The notes beneath the pieces were generated by a model. That model did no database searches. It had not been told where the DNA came from and saw nothing but the letters and a program-made list of their open reading frames with translations. From Quadrisphaera sp. DSM 44207 (lineage in GTDB: Bacteria > Actinomycetota > Actinomycetes > Actinomycetales > Quadrisphaeraceae), in contig NZ_FNKA01000001.1 in assembly GCF_900101335.1 (NCBI RefSeq), positions 1,116,001 through 1,180,000 on the forward strand: DNA of 64,000 bases. Direction: 5' to 3'. A program made the translations under genes and the position numbers. Positions 46,409-55,257 of this stretch are shown in pieces (the first letter of the stretch is position 1; every line of letters starts with the position of its first letter).

Positions 46409-46422
46409 CTAGAACGTTCTAG
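46409..46422. promoter_or_regulatory. Perfect 14-bp palindrome, LacI operator candidate
   Basis: CTAGAACGTTCTAG is a perfect palindrome with a central CG, the form expected for a LacI-family site. It lies between the divergent Gfo/Idh gene (start 46399) and the LacI gene (start 46497) and abuts the ribosome site of the former. Confidence 0.75.
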
Positions 46423-46496
46423 TGGCGGTCAGCGTGGCCCGGGTGCCTCCCGGCCGTCAAGGCCGGGGCTCAGGGCGCCCGGGCTAGGTTGCCGGG

Positions 46497-47510
46497 GTGG
46501 CGGCCCCTGGACCCGGCGAGGGGCGACGTCCCACCCTGGCCGACGTCGCGGCGCGCGCCGGGGTGTCCACCGCCCTGGTCTCGATCGTCGTGCGCGAGGC
46601 CCCCGGTGCGAGCGCCGCCACGCGCGAGCGCGTCCTGCGGGCCGCGCGGGAGATCGGCTACCGCCCCGACGCCCGGGCCCGCCTGCTGCGCGCCCACCGC
46701 AGCCGCCTGCTCGGCGTGGTGTTCGAGGTGCAGGGCACCTTCCACGGCGACCTGCTCGGCGGCCTGTACGAGGCCGCCGAGGCCGCCGGGTACGAGCTCG
46801 CCCTCAGCGCCGTCACGCCCTCGCGCGACGAGGCCCGCGCGGTCGGGAGCCTGCTGTCCGACCGGTGCGAGGCGCTGGTGCTGCTGGGGCCGCGGTCGCC
46901 GGCGGCGCAGCTGGCCGAGCTGGCGGCGCGCCTGCCCGTGGTCGTGGTCGCCCGGGCCGTGCGCGCGCGCGGCGTGGACGTCGTCCGCACCGCGGACGAC
47001 GAGGGGCTGCACCTGGCCGTCGACCACCTGGTCGGCCTCGGCCACCGCCGCATCGCGCACGTCGACGGCGGGCGCGCCCCCGGCGCCGCCGAGCGCCGCC
47101 GCGGCTACCGCGAGGCGATGGCGCGGCACGGGCTGTCCGCCGAGGTCCGCACCGTCGCCGGCGGGCCCGCCGAGGACGACGGCGCTGCCGCGGCCCGGTC
47201 CCTGCTCGAGGGCGCGCCGCCCACGGCCGTCACGGTCTTCAACGACCGCTGCGCCACGGGGGTGCTGGACGTGCTGCGCCGGGCGGGCCGCTCGGTGCCC
47301 GGAGACGTCAGCGTCACCGGCTACGACGACAGCCGGCTGGCCCGCCTCGCGCACGTGGACCTGACCACCGTCGCGCAGGACGCCGCACGGATGGCGTCCC
47401 TGGCGCTCTCCCGCGCGCTCGCCCGCCTCGAGCGCGCGGACGAGCCCGCGGGCGAGGAGGTCGTGCCGCCGCGCCTGGTGGTGCGCGGCACGACCGCCCC
47501 GCCGCGCTGA
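46497..47510 (+). CDS. LacI-family transcription regulator
   Basis: A 337-residue regulator. Helix-turn-helix: LADVAARAGVSTALVSIVVR; hinge: RPDARARLLRAHRSR; sensor domain with VFEVQGTFHGDLLGGLYEAA, FNDRCATGVLDVLRR and VTGYDDSRLARLAHVDLTTV, typical of LacI proteins binding sugars. GTG start. Divergent from the Gfo/Idh-TIM pair, which it most likely represses through the palindrome at 46409. Confidence 0.92.
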   Translation: MAAPGPGEGRRPTLADVAARAGVSTALVSIVVREAPGASAATRERVLRAAREIGYRPDARARLLRAHRSRLLGVVFEVQGTFHGDLLGGLYEAAEAAGYELALSAVTPSRDEARAVGSLLSDRCEALVLLGPRSPAAQLAELAARLPVVVVARAVRARGVDVVRTADDEGLHLAVDHLVGLGHRRIAHVDGGRAPGAAERRRGYREAMARHGLSAEVRTVAGGPAEDDGAAAARSLLEGAPPTAVTVFNDRCATGVLDVLRRAGRSVPGDVSVTGYDDSRLARLAHVDLTTVAQDAARMASLALSRALARLERADEPAGEEVVPPRLVVRGTTAPPR

Positions 47511-47545
47511 CGCGCCGGCGTCAGCGCGGCGAGGCCGGCGCGTCA
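47508..47545. terminator. Bidirectional hairpin spanning both stop codons
   Basis: A 12-bp perfect stem pairs TGACGCGCCGGC (47508-47519) with its complement (47534-47545), loop of 14 bases. The outer TGA is the stop of the LacI gene, and its complement TCA is the stop of iolG on the other strand. Confidence 0.7.
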
Positions 47546-48622
47546 GGCCTCGCGCGGGGCCAGCCGCACCTCGGTGCGGCGCCCGGTGCGCAGGGCCTCC
47601 ACGCCGGCCGTGCACACCGCCGTGGCGGCGTACCCGTCCCAGGTGCCCGGCCCGTCGACGGTGCCGCGGCGGGCGGCGTCCGCCCAGCGCTGGACCTCGA
47701 TGTCGTAGGCCTGCGCGAAGCGCTCGCGGAAGCCCGGGGTGATCACCTGGCCGCGCCGGCCGTCCCCGCTGGAGCGCACGACGCCGGTGTCCAGGCCGAT
47801 CATGGCGGTGCCGCGCTCGCCGACGACCTCGGTGCGCACCTCGTAGGCGACGCCGGTGGTGACGAACAGCTCGACGTCCACCAGCCGCCCGCTGCCGGTC
47901 TCGAACAGCACGACCATGGGGTCGGCCAGGCCCGCCGGGGCGTCCCGGGAGGCCGCGGGGGTCAGGACGGTGACCGCGGTGACCTCCTCGCCGAGGAGGA
48001 AGCGCGCCACGTCGACCTCGTGCACCACCGAGTCCGTGATCATCATCTCGGAGGTGAAGTGGGCCGGCACGGCGGGGTTGCGGTGCGCGCAGTGCACCAG
48101 CAGGGGGCGGCCGAGGTCGCCGGAGGCGATGAGCTCGCGCAGGGAGGCGTACTCCGGGTCGAACCGGCGCATGAACCCGACCTGCACGAGCGGGCGCCCC
48201 AGGGCCTGCTCGGCCCGCACGACCGCCAGGGAGGTGTCGGCCTCGGTGGTCAGCGGCTTCTCGCACAGCACGGGCAGCTCGCGCTCGAGGCAGGCGAGGA
48301 CGAGCTCCTCGTGCGTGGCGCCCGGCGTGGCGATCACCACCGCGTCGACCTCGGGGTCCGCGATGGCGTCGAACGGGTCCTCCACCACCCGCACGCCCGG
48401 GAGCTCGCCGGCCACCTCCCGCGCCCTGTCGGCGAAGGCGTCGGCCACGACCACCGGGCGCGCCCCGGAGGTCCTCGCGGCCAGGCGCCTCAGGTGGTCC
48501 GCGCCCATCAGGCCGACGCCGAGGACGGCGACCCTCAGCTCCTGCAGCGGGGTGGCGGACCCGGCCCGGGCCTGGACCGCCGTCTGCGTCGTCGTCTGCG
48601 TCATCGTCGTCGTCTGCGTCAT
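47543..48622 (-). CDS. iolG: myo-Inositol 2-dehydrogenase (Gfo/Idh/MocA family)
   Basis: Oxidises myo-inositol to scyllo-inosose with NAD, the first catabolic step. The 359-residue protein has Rossmann motif [20 protein letters not shown], signature [19 protein letters not shown], and active-site blocks [20 protein letters not shown] and [20 protein letters not shown]. The substrate loop resembles actinobacterial IolG. It is the last gene of the iolC operon, 15 bases after mmsA. The first residues repeat MTQTTT twice (18-bp repeat), so ATG 48622 or 48604 may be used. Confidence 0.92.
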   Translation of the reverse strand: MTQTTTMTQTTTQTAVQARAGSATPLQELRVAVLGVGLMGADHLRRLAARTSGARPVVVADAFADRAREVAGELPGVRVVEDPFDAIADPEVDAVVIATPGATHEELVLACLERELPVLCEKPLTTEADTSLAVVRAEQALGRPLVQVGFMRRFDPEYASLRELIASGDLGRPLLVHCAHRNPAVPAHFTSEMMITDSVVHEVDVARFLLGEEVTAVTVLTPAASRDAPAGLADPMVVLFETGSGRLVDVELFVTTGVAYEVRTEVVGERGTAMIGLDTGVVRSSGDGRRGQVITPGFRERFAQAYDIEVQRWADAARRGTVDGPGTWDGYAATAVCTAGVEALRTGRRTEVRLAPREA

Positions 48623-48637
48623 CGTCGTCGCAGCCCT

Positions 48638-50203
48638 TCAGTCGTTGGTGGGGAACCCGAGGTCCATCCCGGCGTGGGAGGGATCCGACCAGCGGGAGGT
48701 GACGACCTTGCCGCGGGTGAAGAAGTGCACGCCCTCGGTGCCGTGGGCGTGGGTGTCCCCGAACAGGGAGCTCTTCCACCCGCCGAAGGAGTAGTAGGCC
48801 ATCGGCACGGGCACCGGCACGTTCACCCCGACCATCCCGACCTGGATCTCGTGCGTGAAGCGCCGCGCCGCGCCGCCGTCGTTGGTGAAGATCGCCACCC
48901 CGTTGCCGTAGGGGTTGGCGTTGACCAGGTCCACCGCGGCGGTGTAGGTGTCCTCGCGCACCACGAGCAGCACCGGCCCGAAGATCTCGTCGGTGTACGC
49001 GGAGCTGGTGGTGGGCACGCGGTCCAGCAGCGTCGGCCCGAGGAAGAAGCCCTCGCCGTCGGCGTCCGGGCTCACCTGCCGGCCGTCGACGACGACGCTC
49101 GCGCCGTCGCGCTCGGCGGCGTCGACGTAGGAGGCGACCTTGTCGCGGTGGGCGCGCGTGACCAGCGGACCCATGTCGCAGCCGCGCCGGCCGTCGCCGG
49201 TGCGGATCTTCCCCGCCCGGTCGGCGATCCGGGAGACCAGCTCGTCCCCGGTGCCGCCGACGGCGACCACCGCGGAGATGGCCATGCAGCGCTCCCCCGC
49301 CGAGCCGAACCCGGCGTTGACCGCCGCGTCGGCGGCCAGGTCGAGGTCGGCGTCGGGCAGGACCACCATGTGGTTCTTCGCCCCGCCCAGGGCCTGCACC
49401 CGCTTGCCGTGCGCGGTGCCGGTCTCGTAGACGTAGCGCGCGATCGGGGTGGAGCCGACGAAGGACACCGACGCGACGTCGGGGTGGGTCAGCAGGCCGT
49501 CGACGGCGACCTTGTCGCCCTGCAGGACGTTGAAGACGCCGTCGGGCAGCCCGGCCTCCTTCCACAGCTGCGCCAGCCACAGGGACGCCGAGGGGTCCTT
49601 CTCGCTCGGCTTGAGCACCACGGCGTTGCCCGCGGCGACGGCGATGGGGAAGAACCACATGGGCACCATCGCCGGGAAGTTGAACGGGGAGATGATCGCG
49701 GCCACCCCGAGCGGCTGGCGCAGGGCGTGCACGTCGACGCTCGTGCTGGCGTTCTCGGTGAAGGCGCCCTTGAGCAGGTGCGGCATGCCGCACGCGAACT
49801 CCACGACCTCCTGGCCGCGCGCGACCTCCCCGGCGGCGTCGGAGAGCACCTTGCCGTGCTCGGCGGTGATGATCGCCGCCAGCTCCGGGGCGCGGGCGTT
49901 GAGCAGCTCGCGGAAGCGGAAGAGCACCTGCGTGCGCCGGGTCAGGGAGGTGTCGCGCCACGCCGGGAACGCCGCCGCCGCCGCGGCCACCGCCGCCTCG
50001 ACGTCCGAGGGCTCCGCGAGGACCACCTGGCGGGCCACCTCACCGGTGGCGGGGTCGAACACGTCCGCCCGCCGCGCGGAGCCGCCGGGGGTGGCGGCTC
50101 CGCCGATCCAGTGCTGGACGACCTCCGGCGGGCGGACGTCGGCGGGAGGGCCTCCCTGCTCGTGGTCCATCCCCTGGTGCTCCTCGGGCAGCAGCTCGGT
50201 CAT
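48638..50203 (-). CDS. mmsA: Methylmalonate-semialdehyde dehydrogenase (CoA-acylating)
   Basis: Converts malonate semialdehyde to acetyl-CoA and CO2 (last step of inositol catabolism; iolA). The 521-residue aldehyde dehydrogenase shows ISPFNFPAMVPMWFFPIAVA, the cofactor region VSFVGSTPIARYVYETG, ALGGAKNHMVVLPDADLD in place of the usual catalytic-Glu motif (a mark of the MMSDH branch), and catalytic Cys306 in GSAGERCMAIS. It sits between iolD (37 bases) and iolG (15 bases). The first 25 residues are extra relative to many relatives; ATG 50170 (MDHEQ) would also fit. Confidence 0.94.
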   Translation of the reverse strand: MTELLPEEHQGMDHEQGGPPADVRPPEVVQHWIGGAATPGGSARRADVFDPATGEVARQVVLAEPSDVEAAVAAAAAAFPAWRDTSLTRRTQVLFRFRELLNARAPELAAIITAEHGKVLSDAAGEVARGQEVVEFACGMPHLLKGAFTENASTSVDVHALRQPLGVAAIISPFNFPAMVPMWFFPIAVAAGNAVVLKPSEKDPSASLWLAQLWKEAGLPDGVFNVLQGDKVAVDGLLTHPDVASVSFVGSTPIARYVYETGTAHGKRVQALGGAKNHMVVLPDADLDLAADAAVNAGFGSAGERCMAISAVVAVGGTGDELVSRIADRAGKIRTGDGRRGCDMGPLVTRAHRDKVASYVDAAERDGASVVVDGRQVSPDADGEGFFLGPTLLDRVPTTSSAYTDEIFGPVLLVVREDTYTAAVDLVNANPYGNGVAIFTNDGGAARRFTHEIQVGMVGVNVPVPVPMAYYSFGGWKSSLFGDTHAHGTEGVHFFTRGKVVTSRWSDPSHAGMDLGFPTND

Positions 50204-50240
50204 CGTTCCTCCAGGTCGGGTGCGGGCTCGCCGTCGCGGC

Positions 50241-52187
50241 TCAGGCGCCGGCGGGGTCGGACGGGGTCAGGTGCGGGCGCTGCTCGGCCTTGTGCTGCTC
50301 GTAGACCTCGCGCGCCCGCCGGGTCGACTCCAGCGTCGAGGTCTCCGCCACCGGCACGTCCCACCAGGACCGGCTCGACGGCGCCCCGACGAACGGGTCG
50401 GTCTCGACGTGGATGACGGTGGCCGTGGTGCTGGCCCTGGCGTCGAGGATCGCGGCCTCGAGCTCCTTGCGGCTGTGCGTGCGCACGACGTGGATGCCGA
50501 AGCTCTCCGCGTTGGCCGCCAGGTCGACGGGCAGCAGGTCGCCGTCGAGGCGGTGGCTGGAGGCGCTGCGGGCGCGGTAGCGGGTGCCGAAGCGCTGGGA
50601 GCCGAGCTCCTCCGACAGGGCGCCGATCGAGGCGAACCCGTGGTTCTGCACGAGGACGACGACCACCTTCACGCCCTCCTGGACGGCGGTGACCAGCTCG
50701 GTCGCCATCATCAGGTAGGAGCCGTCGCCGACCATCACGAACACGTCGCGGTCCGGGCAGGCCATCCGCACGCCGATGCCGCCGGCGACCTCGTAGCCCA
50801 TGCAGGAGTAGCCGTACTCGACGTGGTAGCCCTTGGCGTCGCGCACCTGCCACAGCTTGTGCAGGTCGCCCGGCATGGAGCCGGCCGCGCACACCACGAC
50901 GTCGCGCGGGTCGGACAGCTCGTTGACGGCGCCCAGCACCTGGCTCTGGGTGGGCTGGGCCGACAGGTCCCCGCCCTCGGCGGCGGCGCGGTCGTAGGCG
51001 CGGGCGACGGTGGCGTCCCACTCGGCCCGCAGGCGGGCGACCTCCTGCCGGTAGCCGTCGTCGACCGACCAGCCCTGCAGGGCTGCCGTCAGCGCGGTCA
51101 GGGCCTCGCGGGCGTCGGCGACGACGGAGACGCCGGCGTGCTTGACGGCGTCCAGGCCGGCGACGTTGACGTTGACGAACTGGACGCCGGGGTGCTGGAA
51201 GGCCGTCCTGGAGGCGGTGGTGAAGTCCTGGTAGCGGGTGCCGACGCCGATCACGACGTCCGCCTCGCGCGCCAGGGCGTTGGCGGCCGTGGTGCCGGTG
51301 GAGCCGATCGCTCCGACGGAGGCCGGGTGGTCGAACGGCAGGGAGCCCTTGCCGGCCTGGCTCTGCCCGACCGGGACGCCGGTGGCCTCGACGAGGGCCC
51401 GCAGCTCCTCGGTCGCGCGCGAGTAGACCACCCCGCCGCCGGCGACGAGCAGGGGACGGCGCGCGGAGCGGACGACCTCCACCGCGCGGGCCAGGGCGTC
51501 CGGCTGCGGCAGCGGGCGCCCGACGTGCCAGGTGCGCTCGGCGAACAGCTCCAGCGGCCAGTCGTGCGCCTCGGCCTGCACGTCCTGGGGGATGGCGATG
51601 GTCACGGCGCCGGTCTCGGCGGGGTCGGTGAGCACCCGCATCGCGCTCATCAGGGCGCCGGGCAGCTGCTGGGGGCGCCAGACCCGGTCGAAGTAGCGCG
51701 ACAGCGGGCGGAAGGCGTCGTTGACGGTGACGTCGCCGCTGCTGGGCAGCTCCAGCTCCTGCAGCAGCGGCCCCGCGGAGCGGGTCGCGAACGTGTCGGC
51801 GGGCAGCAGCAGCACCGGCAGGCGGTTGATGGTGGCCAGCGCGGCGCCGGTGAGCATGTTCGTCGAGCCCGGCCCGACGCTCGCCGTCACCGCCCACGCC
51901 TGCAGCCGGTCCTTCGCGCGGGCGTAGGCGACCGCGGTGTGCACCATGGCCTGCTCGTTGCGGCCCAGCACGTACGGCAGCGCCGGCTCCTCCCCCTCCG
52001 GGGTCTCCAGCTCCGCCTGCAGCAGCGCCTGCCCCAGGCCGGCGACGTTGCCGTGGCCGAAGATGCCGAAGCACCCCGCGAAGAAGCGGCTGCGCTCCCC
52101 GTCGCGCTCGACGTGCTGGGCGACCAGGAAGCGGACGACGGCCTGGGAGGTGGTGAGCCGGACGGTGTCGTCGGGGCTGGGGGTCAT
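50241..52187 (-). CDS. iolD: 3D-(3,5/4)-trihydroxycyclohexane-1,2-dione hydrolase
   Basis: ThDP enzyme that opens the inositol ring to 5-deoxyglucuronate. 648 residues. N-terminal ThDP domain: VRLTTSQAVVRFLVAQHVER, GIFGHGNVAGLGQALLQ, AYARAKDRLQAWAVTASVGP; middle domain LLVAGGGVVYSRATEEL; C-terminal domain with HVEYGYSCMGYEVAGGIGVR and the ThDP-binding GDGSYLMMATELVTAV to QNHGF. The ATG overlaps the iolB stop by four bases. All expected blocks are present. Confidence 0.97.
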   Translation of the reverse strand: MTPSPDDTVRLTTSQAVVRFLVAQHVERDGERSRFFAGCFGIFGHGNVAGLGQALLQAELETPEGEEPALPYVLGRNEQAMVHTAVAYARAKDRLQAWAVTASVGPGSTNMLTGAALATINRLPVLLLPADTFATRSAGPLLQELELPSSGDVTVNDAFRPLSRYFDRVWRPQQLPGALMSAMRVLTDPAETGAVTIAIPQDVQAEAHDWPLELFAERTWHVGRPLPQPDALARAVEVVRSARRPLLVAGGGVVYSRATEELRALVEATGVPVGQSQAGKGSLPFDHPASVGAIGSTGTTAANALAREADVVIGVGTRYQDFTTASRTAFQHPGVQFVNVNVAGLDAVKHAGVSVVADAREALTALTAALQGWSVDDGYRQEVARLRAEWDATVARAYDRAAAEGGDLSAQPTQSQVLGAVNELSDPRDVVVCAAGSMPGDLHKLWQVRDAKGYHVEYGYSCMGYEVAGGIGVRMACPDRDVFVMVGDGSYLMMATELVTAVQEGVKVVVVLVQNHGFASIGALSEELGSQRFGTRYRARSASSHRLDGDLLPVDLAANAESFGIHVVRTHSRKELEAAILDARASTTATVIHVETDPFVGAPSSRSWWDVPVAETSTLESTRRAREVYEQHKAEQRPHLTPSDPAGA

Positions 52188-53104
52188 CGCTGCTCTCCTC
52201 CGGGCGCGGTGGGGACGGCGTCGGTGCTCTGGTGCAGGGGCAGGCGCGGGTCGACGTCCTGGTGCGCCCACTGCCCGCGCACCCAGGCGAAGGCGGGGTC
52301 GTCGACGATGCGCCACTCGCGCTCGGCCCCCGGCCCGGCCATGACGTTCAGGTAGTACATGTGGTGCCCGGGCGCGGCGGCGCAGGGGCCGTGCCAGCCG
52401 TGGGGCACGAGCACGGTGTCGCCGGTGCGCACCTCGGCGAGCACGTCGACCGGGCGCTCCGGCGTGCCGTAGGTGCGGTGGTAGCCCACCCCCGGCTGGC
52501 CGTCCGGGCCCGGCGCGATCTCGTAGTAGTAGACCTCCTCGAGCTCGCTCTCGTGCTCGCTGGCCTCGTCGTGCTTGTGCGGCGGGTAGGACGACCAGTT
52601 GCCGCCCGGGGTGATGACCTCGACGGCGATCAGGGAGTGCGCCTCGAAAACCCCGGCGGCGGCGAAGTTGTGCACCTGGCGGCTGCACGAGCCCGCGCCG
52701 CGCAGCTCCACCGCCACGTCGGACGCCGCGACGCGCCGCACCGGCAGCCGCGGCCGGCCCTCGTCCACGCGGGCCGCGGGCAGCGCCACGCGGGCGCCCT
52801 GCGCGCTGCGCAGGACGGCCCGGGTGCGCTGCGGCAGGTACGCGAAGTCGCTCGGGCCGGCGAAGACGCCGCTGCGCCCGGCCAGCTCGTGCGCGGTGCC
52901 GTCGACGCTCACGGTGCACCCGCCGCGCAGCGGCAGGACGACGACCTCGTCGGGGCCGGTGCTCAGGTCCACCGCCTGCCCGGGCGCCAGGTCGGCCACG
53001 TGCAGGGAGCTGTGGCCCCAGCCCGCGCTGGCGGGCGTGACGGACACGTCGTACGGGCCGCGGCGCGTGGAGCCCGCGGGCAGGTGCCACGGGTGCGCGA
53101 CCAT
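52184..53104 (-). CDS. iolB: 5-Deoxyglucuronate isomerase
   Basis: Isomerises 5-deoxyglucuronate to 2-deoxy-5-keto-gluconate. The 306-residue double-cupin protein has GPYDVSVTPASAGWGHSSLH, VVVLPLRGGCTVSVDGT, the metal site GGNWSSYPPHKHDEA, then ELEEVYYYEI and LVPHGWHGPCAAAPGHHMYY. Start overlaps the aldolase stop by one base (TGATG); end overlaps iolD. Confidence 0.97.
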   Translation of the reverse strand: MVAHPWHLPAGSTRRGPYDVSVTPASAGWGHSSLHVADLAPGQAVDLSTGPDEVVVLPLRGGCTVSVDGTAHELAGRSGVFAGPSDFAYLPQRTRAVLRSAQGARVALPAARVDEGRPRLPVRRVAASDVAVELRGAGSCSRQVHNFAAAGVFEAHSLIAVEVITPGGNWSSYPPHKHDEASEHESELEEVYYYEIAPGPDGQPGVGYHRTYGTPERPVDVLAEVRTGDTVLVPHGWHGPCAAAPGHHMYYLNVMAGPGAEREWRIVDDPAFAWVRGQWAHQDVDPRLPLHQSTDAVPTAPGGEQR

Positions 53105-54054
53105 CAGCGCACCAGGGACACGGCGGTGTCGACCGCCGCGGCCACGTCGTCGTCCGGGGGGAAGAGCAGGGCCCGACCCACCACGAGGCCGCGCACGGCG
53201 GGCAGGGCGAGCGCCGTGCTCCACGCGGCGTAGGTCTCCTCCGGCGCGGCCACCGGGTCGCCGCCGAGCAGGAGGGTCGGCAGGGTGGTGGCGTCCATGA
53301 CGCGCTCCATCTGGTCGACGACGGGCAGCTTCAGCCACGTGTGCGCGGAGGAGGCGCCGAGCCCCTGCGCGACGTGGACCGACCGGACCACGGCGGCGGG
53401 CGAGAGGTCGTTGACCACCCTGCCCTCGCGGCGCGAGGACCAGAAGGGCTCGAGCAGGGCGGCCCGGCGGGCGCGGTTCAGCTCCGTGACCGCGCGGCCG
53501 CACGCCTGCAGCGTGGCGGCCGTGCCGGGGTCGTCCAGGGCCACGCGCAGGAGCATCTTGCCGCCGTCGAAGCCGGCCTCGACGATGCCGGGCACGTCGT
53601 AGCCGGTCATCCGGTCGTCCAGCTCGAACGACGCCCCGGCGAGGCCGCCGCGGTTCATCGAGGCGATGACGACCTTGCCCTCCAGCGCGCCCAGCAGCAG
53701 GAGGTCCTCGGCGACGTCGGCGGTGGCGAGCAGCCCGTCGACGCCGGGGCGGGCCAGCGCCGCCTGCAGGCGGTCGAGCAGCTCGGTGCGGCTGGCCATG
53801 GCGTCGGCGCGGCCGCGCGCGGCCAGCGCCCCGCGCGCCGGGTGGTCGGCGGCGACGATCATGAGGCGGCCGTCGTCGCCGAGCAGCGGACGGCGGGCGC
53901 GCCGGGCCAGGGCCTGGGCCACGACCTCGGGACGGCGCGCGCGCAGCTCGGTGACCTCCGCGTAGCTGCGCGCCAGCGGCGGGAGGTGCGCGGGCTGCGC
54001 GGCGGGCTGCGCAGCGGGCGGTGCGGGCGCGGACGGCGCGGCGGTGTCAGGCAC
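53104..54054 (-). CDS. Class I aldolase-like protein of the inositol operon (IolJ-role candidate)
   Basis: A 316-residue TIM-barrel protein of the group found in corynebacterial and other actinobacterial inositol operons. It has RLMIVAADHPARGALAA, VVIASMNRGGLAGASFELDD, GGKMLLRVALDDP and a candidate Schiff-base Lys in AHTWLKLPVVDQME. Position next to iolC fits the cleavage of 2-deoxy-5-keto-gluconate 6-phosphate into dihydroxyacetone phosphate and malonate semialdehyde. A role in a related aldol step is possible. The Ala/Pro/Gln-rich first 25 residues overlap iolC by eight bases. Confidence 0.85.
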   Translation of the reverse strand: MPDTAAPSAPAPPAAQPAAQPAHLPPLARSYAEVTELRARRPEVVAQALARRARRPLLGDDGRLMIVAADHPARGALAARGRADAMASRTELLDRLQAALARPGVDGLLATADVAEDLLLLGALEGKVVIASMNRGGLAGASFELDDRMTGYDVPGIVEAGFDGGKMLLRVALDDPGTAATLQACGRAVTELNRARRAALLEPFWSSRREGRVVNDLSPAAVVRSVHVAQGLGASSAHTWLKLPVVDQMERVMDATTLPTLLLGGDPVAAPEETYAAWSTALALPAVRGLVVGRALLFPPDDDVAAAVDTAVSLVR

Positions 54055-55057
54055 GGCTGGCCTCCGGGTGGGGACGGGGTGCCGCGCCGTGCGCGGCGAG
54101 GAAGGCCTCGACCTCGGCGGCCGTGGGCATCGCGGTCGAGCACTCCAGGCGGGAGGCGACGATCGCCCCGGCGGCGTTGGCCGCGCGCAGCACCTGCTCC
54201 AGGGGCCAGCCGGAGAGCAGGCCGTGCACCAGCGAGCCGCCGAAGGCGTCGCCGGCCCCGAGGCCGTTGACGACCTGCACCGGCGTGGGCGGCACGACGA
54301 CGCGCTGGTCGGCCGTGGCGGCCATGACGCCCGCGGGGCCCTGCTTGACCACCGCCAGCTCCACGCCGGCCGCCAGCAGCGCGTCGGCGGCGCGGTCGGG
54401 GTCGCTCTCGCCGGTGGCCACCTCGCACTCGGCGCGGTTGCCGACCGCGACGGTCACGCCGGCCAGGGCGCGCTGCACCTGCTCGCGCGCGGCCTCCACC
54501 GAGGGCCAGAACATCGGGCGGTGGTCCAGGTCGAGGACGGTGCACCCGCGCCGCTCGCGCGCCTCGAGCGCGGCCAGGTGGGCGCTGCGGCTGGGCTCGG
54601 CGGACAGGCCGGTCCCGGTCAGCCAGAGCAGGTCGGCGTCCCGCACGGCCCCGGGGTCGACGTCCTCGGGGCGCACCCGCAGGTCCGGCGCGGTGGGGCG
54701 CCGGTAGAAGTAGAGGGGGAAGTCGTCGGGGGGGAAGACCTCGCAGAAGGTCACCGGGGTGAGGTTGTCCGGGTCGACGACGACGTACCGGTCGTCGACG
54801 CCGCGGGTGCGCAGCTCGCGGCGCACGAAGCGGCCGAACGGGTCGTCGCCGACGCCGGAGACCAGGGCGACGCCGTGGCCCAGCCGGGCCGCGGCCACCG
54901 CGACGTTGGCGGCGCTGCCGCCGAGGAACTTGCCGAAGGTCTCGACGTCCTCCAGGCCGACGCCGGTCTGCAGGGGGTAGACGTCCACCCCGCAGCGGCC
55001 CATCACGAGCACCTCGGCCGGGCGGTCGGGGAGCGCGTCCTGGGACGCACCGGTCAC
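54047..55057 (-). CDS. iolC: 5-Dehydro-2-deoxygluconokinase
   Basis: PfkB-family kinase that phosphorylates 2-deoxy-5-keto-gluconate. 336 residues. Blocks: VLVMGRCGVDVYPLQTGVGL, the di-Gly substrate motif FLGGSAANVAVAAARLGHGV, and the ATP/anion-hole motif VNGLGAGDAFGGSLVHGLLS with catalytic Asp. GTG 55057 is chosen because GGAGG is five to six bases upstream. It is the first gene of the iolC-aldolase-iolB-iolD-mmsA-iolG operon. Confidence 0.95.
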   Translation of the reverse strand: MTGASQDALPDRPAEVLVMGRCGVDVYPLQTGVGLEDVETFGKFLGGSAANVAVAAARLGHGVALVSGVGDDPFGRFVRRELRTRGVDDRYVVVDPDNLTPVTFCEVFPPDDFPLYFYRRPTAPDLRVRPEDVDPGAVRDADLLWLTGTGLSAEPSRSAHLAALEARERRGCTVLDLDHRPMFWPSVEAAREQVQRALAGVTVAVGNRAECEVATGESDPDRAADALLAAGVELAVVKQGPAGVMAATADQRVVVPPTPVQVVNGLGAGDAFGGSLVHGLLSGWPLEQVLRAANAAGAIVASRLECSTAMPTAAEVEAFLAAHGAAPRPHPEASRA

Positions 55058-55168
55058 GCGGGCCTCCACAGCGTCGTGAGTTCCGGGGTGGTGCCGGGAT
55101 GGTTCCGGGATGCTCGGAGCGGCGGGCCGCTGTCCGTGCCTCCGTACTCTGGTCCTCGCCGCCGAGCA

Positions 55169-55200
55169 GTGTCAACTCTTTGTCCTGACAAAGTGTCAAC
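55169..55200. promoter_or_regulatory. GntR operator candidate in the iolC/gntR divergent promoter
   Basis: CTTTGTC-CT-GACAAAG (55178-55193) is a perfect palindrome with 7-bp arms. It is flanked by a direct repeat GTGTCAAC (55169-55176 and 55193-55200), which on the minus strand reads as two TTGACAC elements, each a possible -35 box for iolC. A repressor bound here would block iolC and possibly gntR. Confidence 0.75.
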
Positions 55201-55257
55201 ACGACCGCACGGGTGGTCGCCCTGCCCGGCCGCGGCCGCTCCTGAGATGCTGGGCGC

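Noticed and set aside
45824-50416. Long plus-strand open frame across iolG, mmsA and the LacI gene
   Set aside because: It runs antisense to well-identified inositol genes and through the LacI gene in another frame; composition is that of a shadow.
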